The notes: generated by a model from the sequence alone, not told the origin. Positions 49,440-60,645 are shown, counted from the first letter of the stretch. The stretch is DNA of 64,000 nucleotides from Solea solea (GCF_958295425.1 NC_081146.1:26485264-26549263); one strand, 5' to 3'. Translations and numbers: made by a program.

Positions 49440-50439
49440 AAACTATGATGTGTGAGTGTTTTTGAAGCGTGTCAGAGGGCGGCACACATTGCTCTGACAC
49501 AGACGCATCAGGCTTTCACTGCAACACCACGTACAGAAAGTGAAGCTGACAGATGGAAATGCATTTCCTCTCTTCCCACTCATCCTTAAAGCTGTGTAGG
49601 AAATCCCTGCTGCAGGCGTTCTATGATCACAGTTAATAAAGAGAAAAGGTCTGACTTGATCAATCATAGCATTTGGCAGCGGAGCTCACTCAGGAAGTCT
49701 CATTATTTCTCTCTCTTGGGTTTGTTACTCCATCCTGAGAAGCTGCATTTATTTTCACTGTTTCTGTTATCTCTGCTGCTCTCTTCCTCTTTCACACCCA
49801 TTCCATCACCTCTGTCTCTCTCTCCGTCTGTCTCTCTCTCTCTGTGTGAGCAGAAGTGTCACACGTTGTTTCACCAGGGTTAAAAATGTCAGTCGTGCTG
49901 TCGCAGCTTCAGTTTCTCCTTCACAGTTAGCTCTTGTTGTTTGTCGCAGATTCTGGAGAAAAATCTGAGAAAACCGTAAAATCAAAATGTCCATGGAATC
50001 AGTTTAAACTGGTCTTAAAGGGCCTGTGAGTAAGAACTGGGGACATCGAAGTCACACAGACATTTCCACAGAGAAGGTGAATGGATGAAGACAGTTGGTA
50101 GAACAGAAGAGGACAAGATGGAGGCAGATGATCTGCACTTTCAGAGAATCCCAAAGAAGAGAAAGAGGAAGATAAACGACCCACTAATGAAATGGCTCAG
50201 GCCAATTCTAAGTGAATAATTCCTGGACACTTCAAATATTGTCAGAATCTTTGGATCGTCTGAATTTACGGGTTTTCCAGAAAGTGCAGAATCATAGTTC
50301 TGTTTCTTACAGACGACACAGCACATTCATTCGTTTAAAGATTGTTCATTTTTCAGCAGTGACGACGGTGGAATATAACATCTTAGAATAAGGCCTCCTT
50401 CTCTTCTCTTCTCTCCTCTCTTTCTTTCCCCACACACAC

Positions 50440-50480
50440 ACGTCACATTCCGTACGTCACATGACTTTGGGTGACATCAC
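50440..50480 (+). promoter_or_regulatory. CRE-like sites upstream of the Arg-rich gene
   Basis: Three cAMP-response-element-like cores lie within 40 nt: acgtcac near 50440-50446, tacgtcac at 50453-50460, and tgacatcac at 50472-50480. They sit 100-140 nt upstream of the TATA box. Spermatid genes, including protamines, are classically driven by such sites through CREM; the link here is inference. Confidence 0.5.
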
Positions 50481-50579
50481 CACAGATCAAAGGATGAACA
50501 TTTAAAGACTCCAGAAAAGAACCCAGAGACGGACGAATCCAGACGGTGGCAGTGATGCAACGCTATGGATGTCACCTGC

Positions 50580-50586
50580 TATAAAA
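50580..50586 (+). promoter_or_regulatory. TATA box (TATAAAA) of the Arg-rich gene
   Basis: TATAAAA, 74 nt before the ATG at 50660. With a start site about 25-30 nt downstream, the 5' leader would be roughly 50 nt. Confidence 0.7.
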
Positions 50587-50659
50587 CACCACGATCAACC
50601 AACCGAGCAAACTCACTCACTTTGTAGCCACACCTGCACTTTGTCGTCTCAGCGCTGAA

Positions 50660-50950
50660 ATGGATTGTAGGGGAGACGGACCACATGTCAGAAGATACTG
50701 TAAGTACCCGTCTCCGCTAACGTGTGATTTAAACTCGCGTGCAAAGGTCAAACTGACACGTTTCCTTACGTCTGATTTTGCAGATCTACGTATTTACCTG
50801 ATGCAAAGACTTGGAAACAGAGTTCCGATGATCACCGGACCCGGACATCCCGTCAACCGCGAACAACAGCGGCAACAGAACGCGCGGCGCAGGCGGAACC
50901 GAAACAACCGCCGCCGACAGCGGCGCCGACGACAACAACAATATTTTTAA
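50660..50950 (+). CDS. candidate two-exon Arg-rich basic protein, protamine-like (68 aa)
   Basis: I do not recognise this gene. Coding is 50660-50699 joined to 50784-50950. The donor is GATACT|GTAAGTA and the acceptor is gattttgcag|ATC, leaving an 84-nt intron. The ATG has G at -3 and +4. The spliced product has 68 residues, 20 of them Arg, no Lys and one Cys (residue 3). An amino-terminal half (YYLRIYLMQRLGNR, then PMITGPGHP) is followed by a tail with RRRRNRNNRRRQRRRR at residues 48-63 and the end QQQYF. A TATA box, CRE-like sites and AATAAA frame it. Short size, one tiny intron and an Arg-cluster tail recall spermatid nuclear basic proteins, though fish protamine genes known to me are intronless and the sequence is not a known protamine. 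If the intron is retained the frame stays open (96 codons). It lies opposite to thsd7a, nested in intron 1 or just upstream. Confidence 0.55.
   Translation: MDCRGDGPHVRRYCKYPSPLTCDLNSRAKVKLTRFLTSDFADLRIYLMQRLGNRVPMITGPGHPVNREQQRQQNARRRRNRNNRRRQRRRRQQQYF
50700..50783 (+). other. 84-nt intron of the Arg-rich candidate gene
   Basis: Begins GTAAGTACCC and ends ctgattttgcag. Its length is a multiple of three and it has no in-frame stop, so a retained form would add 28 residues of different composition (Lys and Cys present). Confidence 0.55.
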
Positions 50951-51227
50951 CAATACGAAAGACACACTGACGTCAATGAAGACATTCGTGCTCGTCTTTG
51001 TCCATGAAGACTTTAAAACAGCACAACTAGAGATTTGGAAATGAATGAAGAGAAATAGAGGAATTCTGGCTGCAGGTGGCGCTGGATCCTCAGCGCTGCA
51101 TACGAGCTCTAGAACTCATAAATAACCAGCATTTTTATTTTATTCACCAAACACAACAGATTTCTGTTTTTCAACAGTCATATATTCTACATTATAGAGT
51201 GCAGTTTTTAAAATTGACTTACACCTA

Positions 51228-51233
51228 AATAAA
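51228..51233 (+). terminator. polyadenylation signal AATAAA
   Basis: The first canonical AATAAA after the stop of the Arg-rich frame, about 280 nt downstream. A T-rich stretch (tttgtttctttcttgttgt) follows as a possible downstream element. Confidence 0.45.
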
Positions 51234-52263
51234 TTACATTCATACAACTTTGTTTCTTTCTTGTTGTAAAACATTTGTCACAACGATACAAAGACACGTT
51301 TGTGTCCTCATACATCACAAATCCCTTAAAACTGTCGGGATTTAGTCCTTTACCGCCAAGACCTCGTGTCACCTGGTGACACTCCTGCGGGAATGTCGCC
51401 GGGTGAACTCTGACCCCGGATTTCCGAAAAGTACACAGTAAAAATACATTATAATTACTTAATAAAAGTGAAACTATTAAGTGCTAATAAAAATTACGCA
51501 AAGAAACATCCATGAACAGTTTTTAGAATTCTTACGGTATTGTCTCCGCCCGCCCCTGCTTTGCTGCTGTCTAAACACAAACGCTCCCTCAGATAGGTTT
51601 GATAGTTTTGCCTGACGGAGCCTTTTTTCACATAAAAGAGTGAAAGTAGAGGCAGATTTACAGCGGCAAGCAAAACTCGGCAGGTACACAGAGGTAATGA
51701 GTACGATCACACTGAACCCATATGGCACTTTTACACTACTTCAAAGATATATGTGAATATTCACATATTTGATGTCAAAAGTGAACTTTGACCCGGGATT
51801 TCTGAGAAAGTACACAGTAAGTAAGATAGATGAAGTACAAGAGGTACTGTGTGACTGTGGTGAGCTGCAGCTGCAGCGTCCGTCTGGGACATAAAAGCCT
51901 CATCTATCAGAGGAGGAGGCAGAAAAAGCAGCTTCAGCCACAGCCGACACACTGATGGAGCGCGGTGAGACGTAAACACGACACGGAGGTCAGCGTGGAC
52001 GGACCGGTTCATGTCAGCATGGACATTATCACTATGTACCACAACCATCATGTCTGCCAAACCTTGAAGTGATAGTTCAGGGTTTTTTCAAGTGTGTGTG
52101 TGTAATGAGGTGTTGACTCAAACAAGCTGCCAGCAGAGACACGCGGGGGATCAGAGGGATTTCAGCCACTTAACAAAAGGCTTGGCTAATAAAATCTACA
52201 CCCAGTTGAGTCCACAGTATCTTCAGAATATGTTTTACTCTGAGTTTGACACTTTTTACTGGC

Positions 52264-52372
52264 TGGAAACTGAAGTTCATGAACTGCTCACGACCTGCAC
52301 CAAAGTCCACACACACACACACACACATACACAGGAGTTGTTGATCCACTGCTGCCTCCATCACTAAGTTCA
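52264..52372 (+). repeat. ~115-bp dispersed repeat, diverged copy with CA insert
   Basis: Has gaactgctcacgacctgcac, caaagtccacacacacacac and ttgatccactgctgcctcca. The CA tract (52307-52331) sits where other copies read atagagaaaatc. Confidence 0.65.
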
Positions 52373-52821
52373 AATGTCCTATTTAGAGACAGCACCATCG
52401 TCACCACGTTCACTGGGATTTCACTTCAGTGACTGAATCATTCTGTCAACTCATCTCAACTAATGACTCTAATGATTCTAATGATTCACTTTCATCCAAA
52501 ACAAAGTCAAAGTTTGTGTTTGTACTGTGCTGAAGTAAAAACTTCACGTATCTGTACTTACTTTGTTATTTATACTTCTAGCAACTTTTACTTTTGTTCC
52601 AATAGTTTTACCAAATAAATTTAAAGTGAAACAGAGTCAGATTAAACACACGTTTAAACCCTGGATTAAATAGGGTTCTTTAATTATTCTGGAATTAGGT
52701 TACCATGGTGAAAGTAGAAGAAAGATTTTTTAATTAGTTAATGAAAGTTTTTCATTGTTTAAAAGGCTTTCAGGTTTTATTTTGTGTCCAGACTAAAACA
52801 CAGCTCTGCAGTTTTCTAACC

Positions 52822-52862
52822 CTAAATTCACTGATTTTCTCTGTGGACTTTGGTGTGGGAGG
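52822..52862 (-). repeat. ~115-bp dispersed repeat, short minus remnant
   Basis: ccctaaattcactgattttc, tctgtggactttggtgtggg: only one end of the family unit remains. Confidence 0.65.
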
Positions 52863-53062
52863 TGTAACTTTTGTTTGACTTCCAGTTCCTGAGCTGATGC
52901 TGCTGACGGCCATGTTTCACATGTGGACCTGAGGCTTTGTCCTGTGATGCAGTGTAGAGCCTCACACTGACACGCTTACCAAATAAAATACAATACAAAA
53001 GTGTATGTACACAAATCTGGATTTTCATCTGGAGAGCGACGAGACCACGGAGAGGAAATGAG

Positions 53063-53065
<3 letters not shown>

Positions 53066-53147
<82 letters not shown>
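53066..53147. repeat. (TG)41 microsatellite
   Basis: The longest pure dinucleotide tract in the window, about 82 nt. A CA-rich tract of about 60 nt follows at 53297-53361 and could form a long hairpin with it. Confidence 0.96.
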
Positions 53148-53149
<2 letters not shown>

Positions 53150-53296
53150 GGGCCCTTTAGACAAAATGAACCGGGGTTGAATGTAAACATGGAAGTGATG
53201 GATGACATTTTCAAGCTTTGTCTTACAATTAGTTGTGGTTCAAGTGCTGTGAGGCAGTGAGTGTCTACAGGACATTTTCACTTTGAAGATTTCACA

Positions 53297-53327
53297 CGCA
53301 CACGCACACACACACGCACACACACAC

Positions 53328-53361
<34 letters not shown>
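53297..53361. repeat. (CA)n with CG interruptions
   Basis: acacgcacacacacacacgc and onward, complementary in kind to the TG tract at 53.07-53.15 kb. Confidence 0.92.
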
Positions 53362-53365
<4 letters not shown>

Positions 53366-53874
53366 GTACGAGCTCCCATTTTTCAAGTGAGATCAAAGTG
53401 GTGAGAAAGAGACAATTATTTTACTGAGCTGGCAGCAATAAAGATGTTTTTATTTGTTATTTGGATTGAAAGAGTTTGTTCACTTTTATTTGAGGCTGAC
53501 GTCTATAACACATTATTAACACACTTATTAAGCTTTATAAATGACCATTTTACTGCTTTATTAAACATAACTATGTCTTACTATGATGTGAATATATCTA
53601 TATTATTTAACAATAATTACAGGGCAGTCATCATATTCTTTGTCTCTTTAATTAAAGCAAACTGTTGATTGATTCATTGATTGTTAGTGTATAATAAATC
53701 ATAAATAAACGATTAGAGTATAAGCTAGAGTTAAACATTTATTAGAAATATTAAACTAATAAGCCTTCTTGAGGGTTTTGTCCTCATTAAACTTTAGAAA
53801 AAACATTCCACTCTGTCACAGCTTCTGTACTTTTCAAAGATAAATGATATCATTTTATCACATAACATGATATG

Positions 53875-53950
53875 ACTTGTAACTGGTAGGTCGCCGGTTC
53901 AAATCCCCACCTGGCCAAAATGCAGAGGAATACTTTCCCTAGGGGGATTA
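53875..53950 (+). mobile_element. tRNA-derived SINE remnant (B-box half)
   Basis: ggtaggtcgccggttcaaat contains a B-box (ggttcaaatcccc, 53896-53908), and a clear A-box is missing. It is most likely a 5'-truncated SINE like that at 12.9 kb, not a tRNA gene. Confidence 0.6.
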
Positions 53951-54114
53951 ATAAAATTTAACTTTATTTGTTCTGTTCAGAAAATGTTTTTATAAATGAT
54001 GATGTTCTTAAAGTTTTTGTCCACAAACTAAATTCACTTTAAATGATTTCTTTTGTTTTATGAAGCAAAGAAACCAGAAATGATTCACCTTTAAGAAACA
54101 TGTTTCTGTTATCG

Positions 54115-54180
54115 ATAGTTATTCATCGATAGTTATTAATCGATAGTCGTTCATCGATAGTCGTTCATCGCTAGTTATCA
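54115..54180. repeat. TCATCGATAGT tandem array
   Basis: About five copies of atcgatagttattc/atcgatagtcgttc, 14 nt each. Confidence 0.88.
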
Positions 54181-54625
54181 TCCATCCAACAACCATCTAT
54201 CATCCATCTAACCATCAATCTTCAGAGCTGTTTTCGAGGTGAAACTCAGATGATTTTTTATCAGAATAGAACAGAAACATACTCAGATCGCTCTGTTAAA
54301 AAGTGTAGACAGGAAGTTTCTAACTGATGAAAACAGAAGTAAGTAAAAATGTGTGATAAAGTCTATAAATCAACATGAGCTTCATTTAAAAGTGTTTTAC
54401 GTTTGTCCTGAACCTCCCATTCAACATGAATATGTATGTGCGTTAATGTATGTGTATGTGTATGACTGTGTGTGTGTCAATGTATGTGTAGATATGTGTG
54501 TGTGTGTACGTGTATGTGTGTGAATGTGTGTGTGTGTGTGTGTGTGTATGATGTTGATGACATCGTTACTGCAGTGACTGGTTTTCGCTCATGGCCATGA
54601 GTCACAGTCATATGTGATGTGTGGA

Positions 54626-54765
54626 GCAGCAGCAGCAACAGCAACAGCAGCAGTAATAGCAGCAGCAGTAACAGCAGCAGCAACACTAGCAGCAGTAACA
54701 GCAGCAGCAGTAACAGCAGCAGCAACACTAGCAGCAGTAACAGCAGCAGCAACACTAGCAGTTAA
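54626..54765. repeat. AGC/AGCAGTAACAGC array
   Basis: CAG triplets regularly interrupted by GTAACAG and ACACTAG. The poly-Leu and poly-Ala frames it creates are artefacts. Confidence 0.92.
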
Positions 54766-55049
54766 AAAAACGGAGCATTTGTGTCAGAGAGCAAGAAGGC
54801 GGAGGAAACATTTAAATATTAATCTTCTTTATCCGACGATGAGAGAAAGTAAACAGCACATTCATGTGTTCATGAAGAAAGAGCAGCGCCAAGAGCCAGA
54901 GGCAGGTGAGGGAGGTCAGAGGTCACACGTGTCAGGATGAATTACGTCCACGTGTTCATGACTTCATCTGTGCTCTTCACAGTTTGTCTGTCGTGAGATG
55001 TTTGTATGAGATTTAAAGTGGAACTAAACCTTTAAACCAGTCTGTGTGT

Positions 55050-55130
55050 AGTGATGTGAAGTCCAGCTCTTTTCAAAGAGTCGGTTCTTTTGGCTCGGCT
55101 CCTTTAGAAGAGCCAGCTCTTCACTTAAGT
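55050..55130. repeat. dispersed repeat with agagccagctcttcac inverted motif
   Basis: gatgtgaagtccagctcttt, tcggttcttttggctcgg and agaagagccagctcttcact form a partly palindromic unit like a repeat I know from fish genomes, possibly one end of a hAT-like element. Confidence 0.5.
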
Positions 55131-56311
55131 ACAGTAAACACATGCTTTTACTCAAGTATCACTTTAAAGTTCTTAACACAAGACTGCTGATACCAAACTG
55201 AGTCGAGGAAAAGAGTTTGTCTGTGATTCATGGAAGAAACGAGTAATAAACCATCAAGAAAAGAATCCATATTGAAAATGAACTCTGTTCACTCCTGACC
55301 GAGTTCACCTCATCTGATCAAACCTGTCATCACAAACAATGTCTTCATTTGAGAATTCCAGAATAAATCCACTCCTCGCCAAACAAACAAAACACTTGAT
55401 TGAAGCCAATCAACCGCAGCGTTTTCAAGTCAACTGTCCAAACAGACAATCTGCATAAATATACAGTGTTAAAATTCATGAGTTTCTGGCTATAATTGGT
55501 TCTAAGTTGTGGCTGTTAAACGTGCACGAGTATCAAAGATGATAAATATCTTTTTCCCCGTCCAGCTGAACGCACAGTTCGACTCCGGCCTGTGAGCGAC
55601 TCTGTGTTTATACGATAAAACCTTGCTCTGTGATTTAAGAAGAAGCTCTGTGTGTGTGTGTGTGTGTATAAGATATCACTCTGATTCATATATATGGTTT
55701 AGAGATGTCACTTATCAGCTGAAATTCAGATATCTGTTCAAAACTGGGGAAGATGACACTTGATGTCTTGTGGAAATGACGGTTTCTTCTCTGCAGACGT
55801 TTCCACAACAGAGAGTGCAACAATGCTTTAGTTGATCGTAAAGAGAAATGCTACGTTACCTCTGTTACGACAAACAGACGTCCGGTGTGGACACAACATG
55901 ACATCGATGGTGTTTTTAAAGATTCAGGTTTGCTCGTCTCCCCGTTGATCTTTCCGTAAAAGTTGAAAGATTTAAACTCGTGCGTCGGATGGACGCGATG
56001 GCGGCAGTTTTGTTGCGTCGCTGCGCGCCCATCGCGCCACTCGGCATTTACTTTTTATGTAAAGTTGTCGTGTGACAAATTCGCGTTGTGTGCGGTGTGA
56101 ACACAGCAGAACTTTGAACTGTGGAGGGCAGCGTTACAACTCCAGTGCCAATCTTAATATATACATGTATATATAGTATACATATATAAATATATATATC
56201 CGAATATCTGCAAACGGAAACCTGCTTCATGTAAAATGAGGTAGAGCCTGATGGTTACGATAAGTTGTGCGGTACATTTGTAAAGACCTCTGTCAAACTC
56301 ATGCTGTATAT

Positions 56312-56586
56312 TAGGGCTGCAACGATTATTCAATGAACTGATGAATACTTGATGACTAAATTAATCGTCAGTGTTATTTCAACAATTAAAACAAACCTTC
56401 TGATTTTTCAGCTTCTCAAATGTGAATATTTTCTAGTTTCTTTGCTTCATAGAACAAAATAAATCATTAGAATTGAATCTTTTTTTAGTTCGTGGACAAA
56501 AACAAGACATTTGACAACATCATCATTTCATATTTTATGGACCAAACAAGTCTGAGAAAATAATCCTTAGTTGCAGCCCAACCCTA
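56312..56586. mobile_element. hAT-like non-autonomous element, 275 bp
   Basis: The left end is TAGGGCTGCAACGATTA; the right end read inward is TAGGGTTGGGCTGCAAC. The inside has ttaatcgtcagtg, tttgcttcatagaacaaaat and tttatggaccaaacaagtct. This is a common fish repeat with hAT-type ends. I do not see an exact 8-bp duplication, so the borders may be eroded. Partial relatives lie at 19.0-19.6 and about 54.0-54.1 kb. Confidence 0.8.
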
Positions 56587-56970
56587 GATATTCTGGCTAC
56601 TTCTTCTTCCTATATTGTATATTTGTTGATTTTTTTTTACCTTTATTTTGAACATCTCTGCTGCTGTGACACTGAGGAACAACCTCATCTGACCGGATTA
56701 GAGAAATGAGGATAATTCCACATCCCCATTGTCTGTATTTAACATGCTCGCTGTTGTGTTAATGGCTGAGTGACGAGCACTGAGTGTAGAAAACAGCTTC
56801 TCCTACAATCTGTCACATAGCAGCACTGAGCCTGAGTCTATATATAACCGGAGGTGTGACCACAGAAGAATTCTCTTCTCTGCTGAAACACAGAGAGCGA
56901 CATCGCATCACAGGAAACGCCCACTTTCTCTCTGAGGATTATAAGTGTAGTCGTACTGAGATGCCATTCG

Positions 56971-56971
<1 letters not shown>

Positions 56972-57003
<32 letters not shown>
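56972..57003. repeat. (TG)n microsatellite
   Basis: About 15 TG units. Confidence 0.93.
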
Positions 57004-57006
<3 letters not shown>

Positions 57007-57910
57007 GTTTGTCTTTGTGAGGATCAAAAAAACCCTTACAAATCATGGGAGGTGAGGATATTTTTGGTCCTCTTGATTTTATGGTTACAGTGAGGTTAGA
57101 GTTCAGGTTCAGAAGCAGCAGTAACGTACGAGTAACGAGCTGCTGATTAAAGACAACGTCCACATTATTGTCAGTTTAAGGCAGAAACGTGGCTTTTTGG
57201 TTCTGACTTAAGACACCTTACAACGTTTAAGCCCAAATATTCGATTGCTTACAAAAAATTGGCCCTCGGCCACATTTAATGACTGTACCGAACTGGACTG
57301 TACCATGATGGAAACACACCACATGAGGACTAACTGGTCCTGACAAGGTCAGTGTTTATGGTCCTAACATGAGTCCCTATCCCCTAACCTATAATAGTTA
57401 TTTACTCCCCAAACCTGTCTCCATGACAACAGCAGTGTTTTTATTTTTATTTTTCAAACCAAACATTTTTAATAGTCAATTCTAGCAACACAATCTATTT
57501 GAATAAGAAATTGTCATTTTTTTTGTGAAGATAAGCAAATAATTTAAGATCCACTGGGACAGGTGCTGTCCACTGCAGTACAGTGTGGTGTGGACGGTGC
57601 ATGAGTGCCACAGAACGTGACACAGCAGACAACAAAGGAGGTCGTCCAGCAGCTCTGTCTCTGTTTGTCTCAGACAAAGTCAGGCTTTGTACCAGTCGAT
57701 GTTTTTCTGTCTGTCGCCCAATCAGCTGACTGCTCGAAAATGGAGCGGTTGGGGTTGGTTATTACAGTTACAAGAAATAGGTACTGTAAGAAACTGGTCC
57801 TAATGAGACAGAGCCTGATTTATGAGGAACTACCTTTAGGAGAAAGTTTAGTAAAAGTCAAGTTCAACTCAACAATTTTATGTGAAGCAGGTTTCCTGTT
57901 AAAGATATTC

Positions 57911-57912
57911 AC

Positions 57913-57957
<45 letters not shown>

Positions 57958-57965
57958 CACATATA
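57911..57965. repeat. (TA)n tract flanked by CATA
   Basis: acatatacatatatatatat and onward, partly symmetrical. Confidence 0.92.
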
Positions 57966-58176
57966 TCCTCATTGAGCAAGATTGGCTTCCTTGTTCTTCT
58001 TTTTACGATAAGTTCTGGACTTGCAACCAAACTGTTCCACAAAATACCACAATCAATTCAAATAGTGGTTAAGGTTAAGTTCAGGATTACCTGGTTATGG
58101 TTAAGGATAACGCTTTGTCTGGTTCGTCCAAACAGATGAAAGTCAATGCAGAGTCCTCAGAAGAATAGCTGTGCAA

Positions 58177-58180
<4 letters not shown>

Positions 58181-58212
<32 letters not shown>
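58181..58212. repeat. (TG)n microsatellite
   Basis: About 15 TG units ending in gtgcgtg. Confidence 0.93.
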
Positions 58213-58215
<3 letters not shown>

Positions 58216-58731
58216 CCAAAGTGCTGGTGTGTGAAGTGACAACTATGAGTGGCGGCCCACTCACTCCACCCACGGAACAATAGGCAGCGAGAGGAGACGA
58301 GCTAATGGACGGGCAGATTAGTAGACGTTTGAAGCAAAGAGCTGGAGCTTTAGTTACACAACTGTTTAAAATCAGCAGGAAACAAAGACAAAGAGTCTGT
58401 CGTTCTTCTGCTTGCTTGTTGTGAGCAGCATAAATCCAAAAGTCGAGGAGGGATTTTCATGGAATACTTGAAGAGATTATGGTCCTTTGACCTTTTCATA
58501 GCTGAATCACCTGTAGCAACTACAAATGCTATTGTACGTTAGCTGAGGCCACTTCTTCAGGTCGTCCTCACTTTCCTCAACAGAGGTCAAGTCAACTTTA
58601 TTTCTAGAGCACATTTAAAAACAACCAGGGTTGAATTTCTTTACCCTGTTTAAGGCACAGCAAACGGTAAAATAGTGACATAATAGAATAGTAAAATGGT
58701 AAAACTCTCATAGAAGTGTCCGGATTGACTA

Positions 58732-58778
58732 TTTCCATCCATCCATCCATCCATACATCCATCCATCAATCAATCACA
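58732..58778. repeat. (CCAT)n tract
   Basis: tccatccatccatccatcca with one cata and two caat variants. Confidence 0.9.
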
Positions 58779-59689
58779 GGAAACGATGGTTCAAGTTGTG
58801 CTTATAATTCAAGTATAATGAGGGTTATAAATAAGTTGTATAAAGGATTTTCGTAAAGGTTCTAATAATATATGACATGTAAGTAATTAAAAGTGCGGTT
58901 AGGAGCGGCAGCGTGTTTGTCTGCTGCAGGCGTGAGGCCTCGCTGAGAACTGATCAGCTAACTGGGATCTTCATATTCACTCAGTGGTGCCCCGCCTGAG
59001 GCCATCTGCCGCCCTCCCTCTAATCCAGGCGCTTGTCATTGGTGATTAGCCAGCATCTCTATCACTCTCTCTCCTCTGTCCAACACAGTATATTTCGAGC
59101 TTATTACGCTGACACTAGTGTTAAAGCACGACACGGCGCGTCCTCTCTCTCAATCACCCTAAACGTCTTTGTATGGATTTTTAACGACTCTGAATCCAAG
59201 TGTTTTCCTCTCTTGATCCACTCATCCCTCCACGTCTCTGCCGGTGAAGGATATTCTGCGTCTAATTGTAGTACTAGGAGCAGTGACCTCTAGCTCTTAA
59301 AACTGTCACTGCACTGCATTTTTTTTTTTAAAGTTGACAAATTGCATGAATGAAATGTGGCACTTGTACCAAACACAACCATATATATAGGATAGGACTG
59401 TGAGCTAGCCTTAGTTAACCTTTTTCAGATGTCTACATTTTAAAGTTTATCTTCTAGAGACGCTCGTTCTTCTGCTCCTGTGGTTGAGACGTCATGGGGG
59501 GGGCGTCCACACCGAGACGGTGTTTAGTTGTTCTACTTTTAGAGATTTGTTGACTCTCCGTCCGCAGTAAATACAGGTAGATGGATCTCACTCGTGTGGC
59601 AGAAATGTGTATTTCCTTCTCGTAAAGTATTTCAGTTTATGGCAGAAAGTTGCGAGAGATTTGTGGCTAGCAGCTTTTTTGTCTTTTGT

Positions 59690-60645
59690 TTTGTTATGTT
59701 GTCTGTTTATGTGCACCTTTTATAGACCTGTTTCGGTTTCTTTGTCTGTTGTGTTGTTGTCTGTTGCGTTGTCTGTTGTGTTGTCTGTTTATGTGCACCT
59801 TTTATAGACCCGTTTCTGTTTCTTTGTCTGTTGCGTTGTCTGTTGTGTTGTTGTCTGTTGCGTTGTTGTCTGTTGTGTTGTCTGTTTGTGTGCACCTTTT
59901 ATAGACCTGTTTCTGTTTCGTTGTCTGTTGTGTTGTCTGTTGCGTTGTCCGTTGTGTTATCTGTTTATGTGCACCTTTAATAGACCCGTTTCTGTTTCTT
60001 TGTCTGTTGTGTTGTCCGTTGCGTTGTCTGTTTATGTGCACCTTTCATAGACCTGTTTCTGTTTCTGTGTCTGTTGCGTTGTCTGTTTATGTGCACCTTT
60101 AATAGACCCGTTTCTGTTTCTTTGTCTGTTGTGTTGTTGTCTGTTGTGTTGTCCGTTGTGTTGTCTGTTTATGTGCACCTTTAATAGACCTGTTTCTGTT
60201 TCTTTGTCTGTTGTGTTGTCTGTTGTGTTGCCTGTTCATGTGCACCTTTAATAGACCTGTTTCTGTTTCTTTGTCTGTTGTGTTGTTGTCTGTTTATGTG
60301 CACCTTTAATAGACCTGTTTCTGTTTCTTTGTCTGTTGCGTTGTTGTCTGTTTATGTGCACCTTTTATAGACCTGTTTCTGTTTCTTTGTCTGTTGTGTT
60401 GTTGTCTGTTTATGTGCACCTTTTATAGACCTGTTTCTGTTTCTTTGTTTGTTGTGTTGTCCGTTGTGTTGTTGTCTGTTTATGTGCACCTTTAATAGAC
60501 CTGATTCTGTTTCTTTGTCTGTTGCGTTGTCTGTTGTGTTGTTGTCTGTTTATGTGCACCTTTAATAGACCTGATTCTGTTTCTTTGTCTGTTGTGTTGT
60601 CCGTTGTGTTGTTGTCTGTTTATGTGCACCTTTAATAGACCTGTT
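59690..60645. repeat. minisatellite, 14 copies, nested repeat
   Basis: Each copy carries gtgcacctttaatagacc (with ttt, tta or ttc variants). A block of ctgtttctgtttctttgtct follows, then one to four GTTGT/GTTGTGTTGTC blocks. Unit length varies from about 52 to 98 nt because the inner GTTG block is itself repeated. Frames open on both strands are artefacts. Confidence 0.95.

Larger units (their letters stand above)
34827..50439. other. probable thsd7a intron 1 / 5' flank, repeat-rich, no exon recognised
   Basis: No signal-peptide exon ending in a Trp-Lys-type codon set plus GT donor was found. Contents are listed separately: minisatellite 35636-36360, CA/TG tracts near 37.3, 38.5, 40.0, 41.0 and 46.2 kb, a degenerate array 41690-42800, a CpG- and CTG-containing stretch 42890-43460, a TA tract 44400-44480, and a 35-bp array 49303-49439. 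The frame 38807-39025 (72 codons) and the two-strand frames at 45393-45819 are not recognisable. Confidence 0.6.

Noticed and set aside
50260..50300. Minus-strand TTC TGG AAA ACC C|GTAAAT, a possible end of thsd7a exon 1
   Set aside because: An in-frame TGA lies just upstream (Tyr-adjacent), leaving no room for a signal peptide, and the joined codon would be Arg, not Gly.
50660..50950. Single-exon 96-codon reading of the Arg-rich gene
   Set aside because: Strong GTAAGTA donor and gattttgcag acceptor make the spliced 68-codon reading more likely. It is kept as a possible retained-intron form.
54477..54755. Minus-strand poly-leucine frame that looks like a signal or membrane segment
   Set aside because: It is produced by an AGC triplet array followed by TG dinucleotides; no GT donor or TSR-like context.
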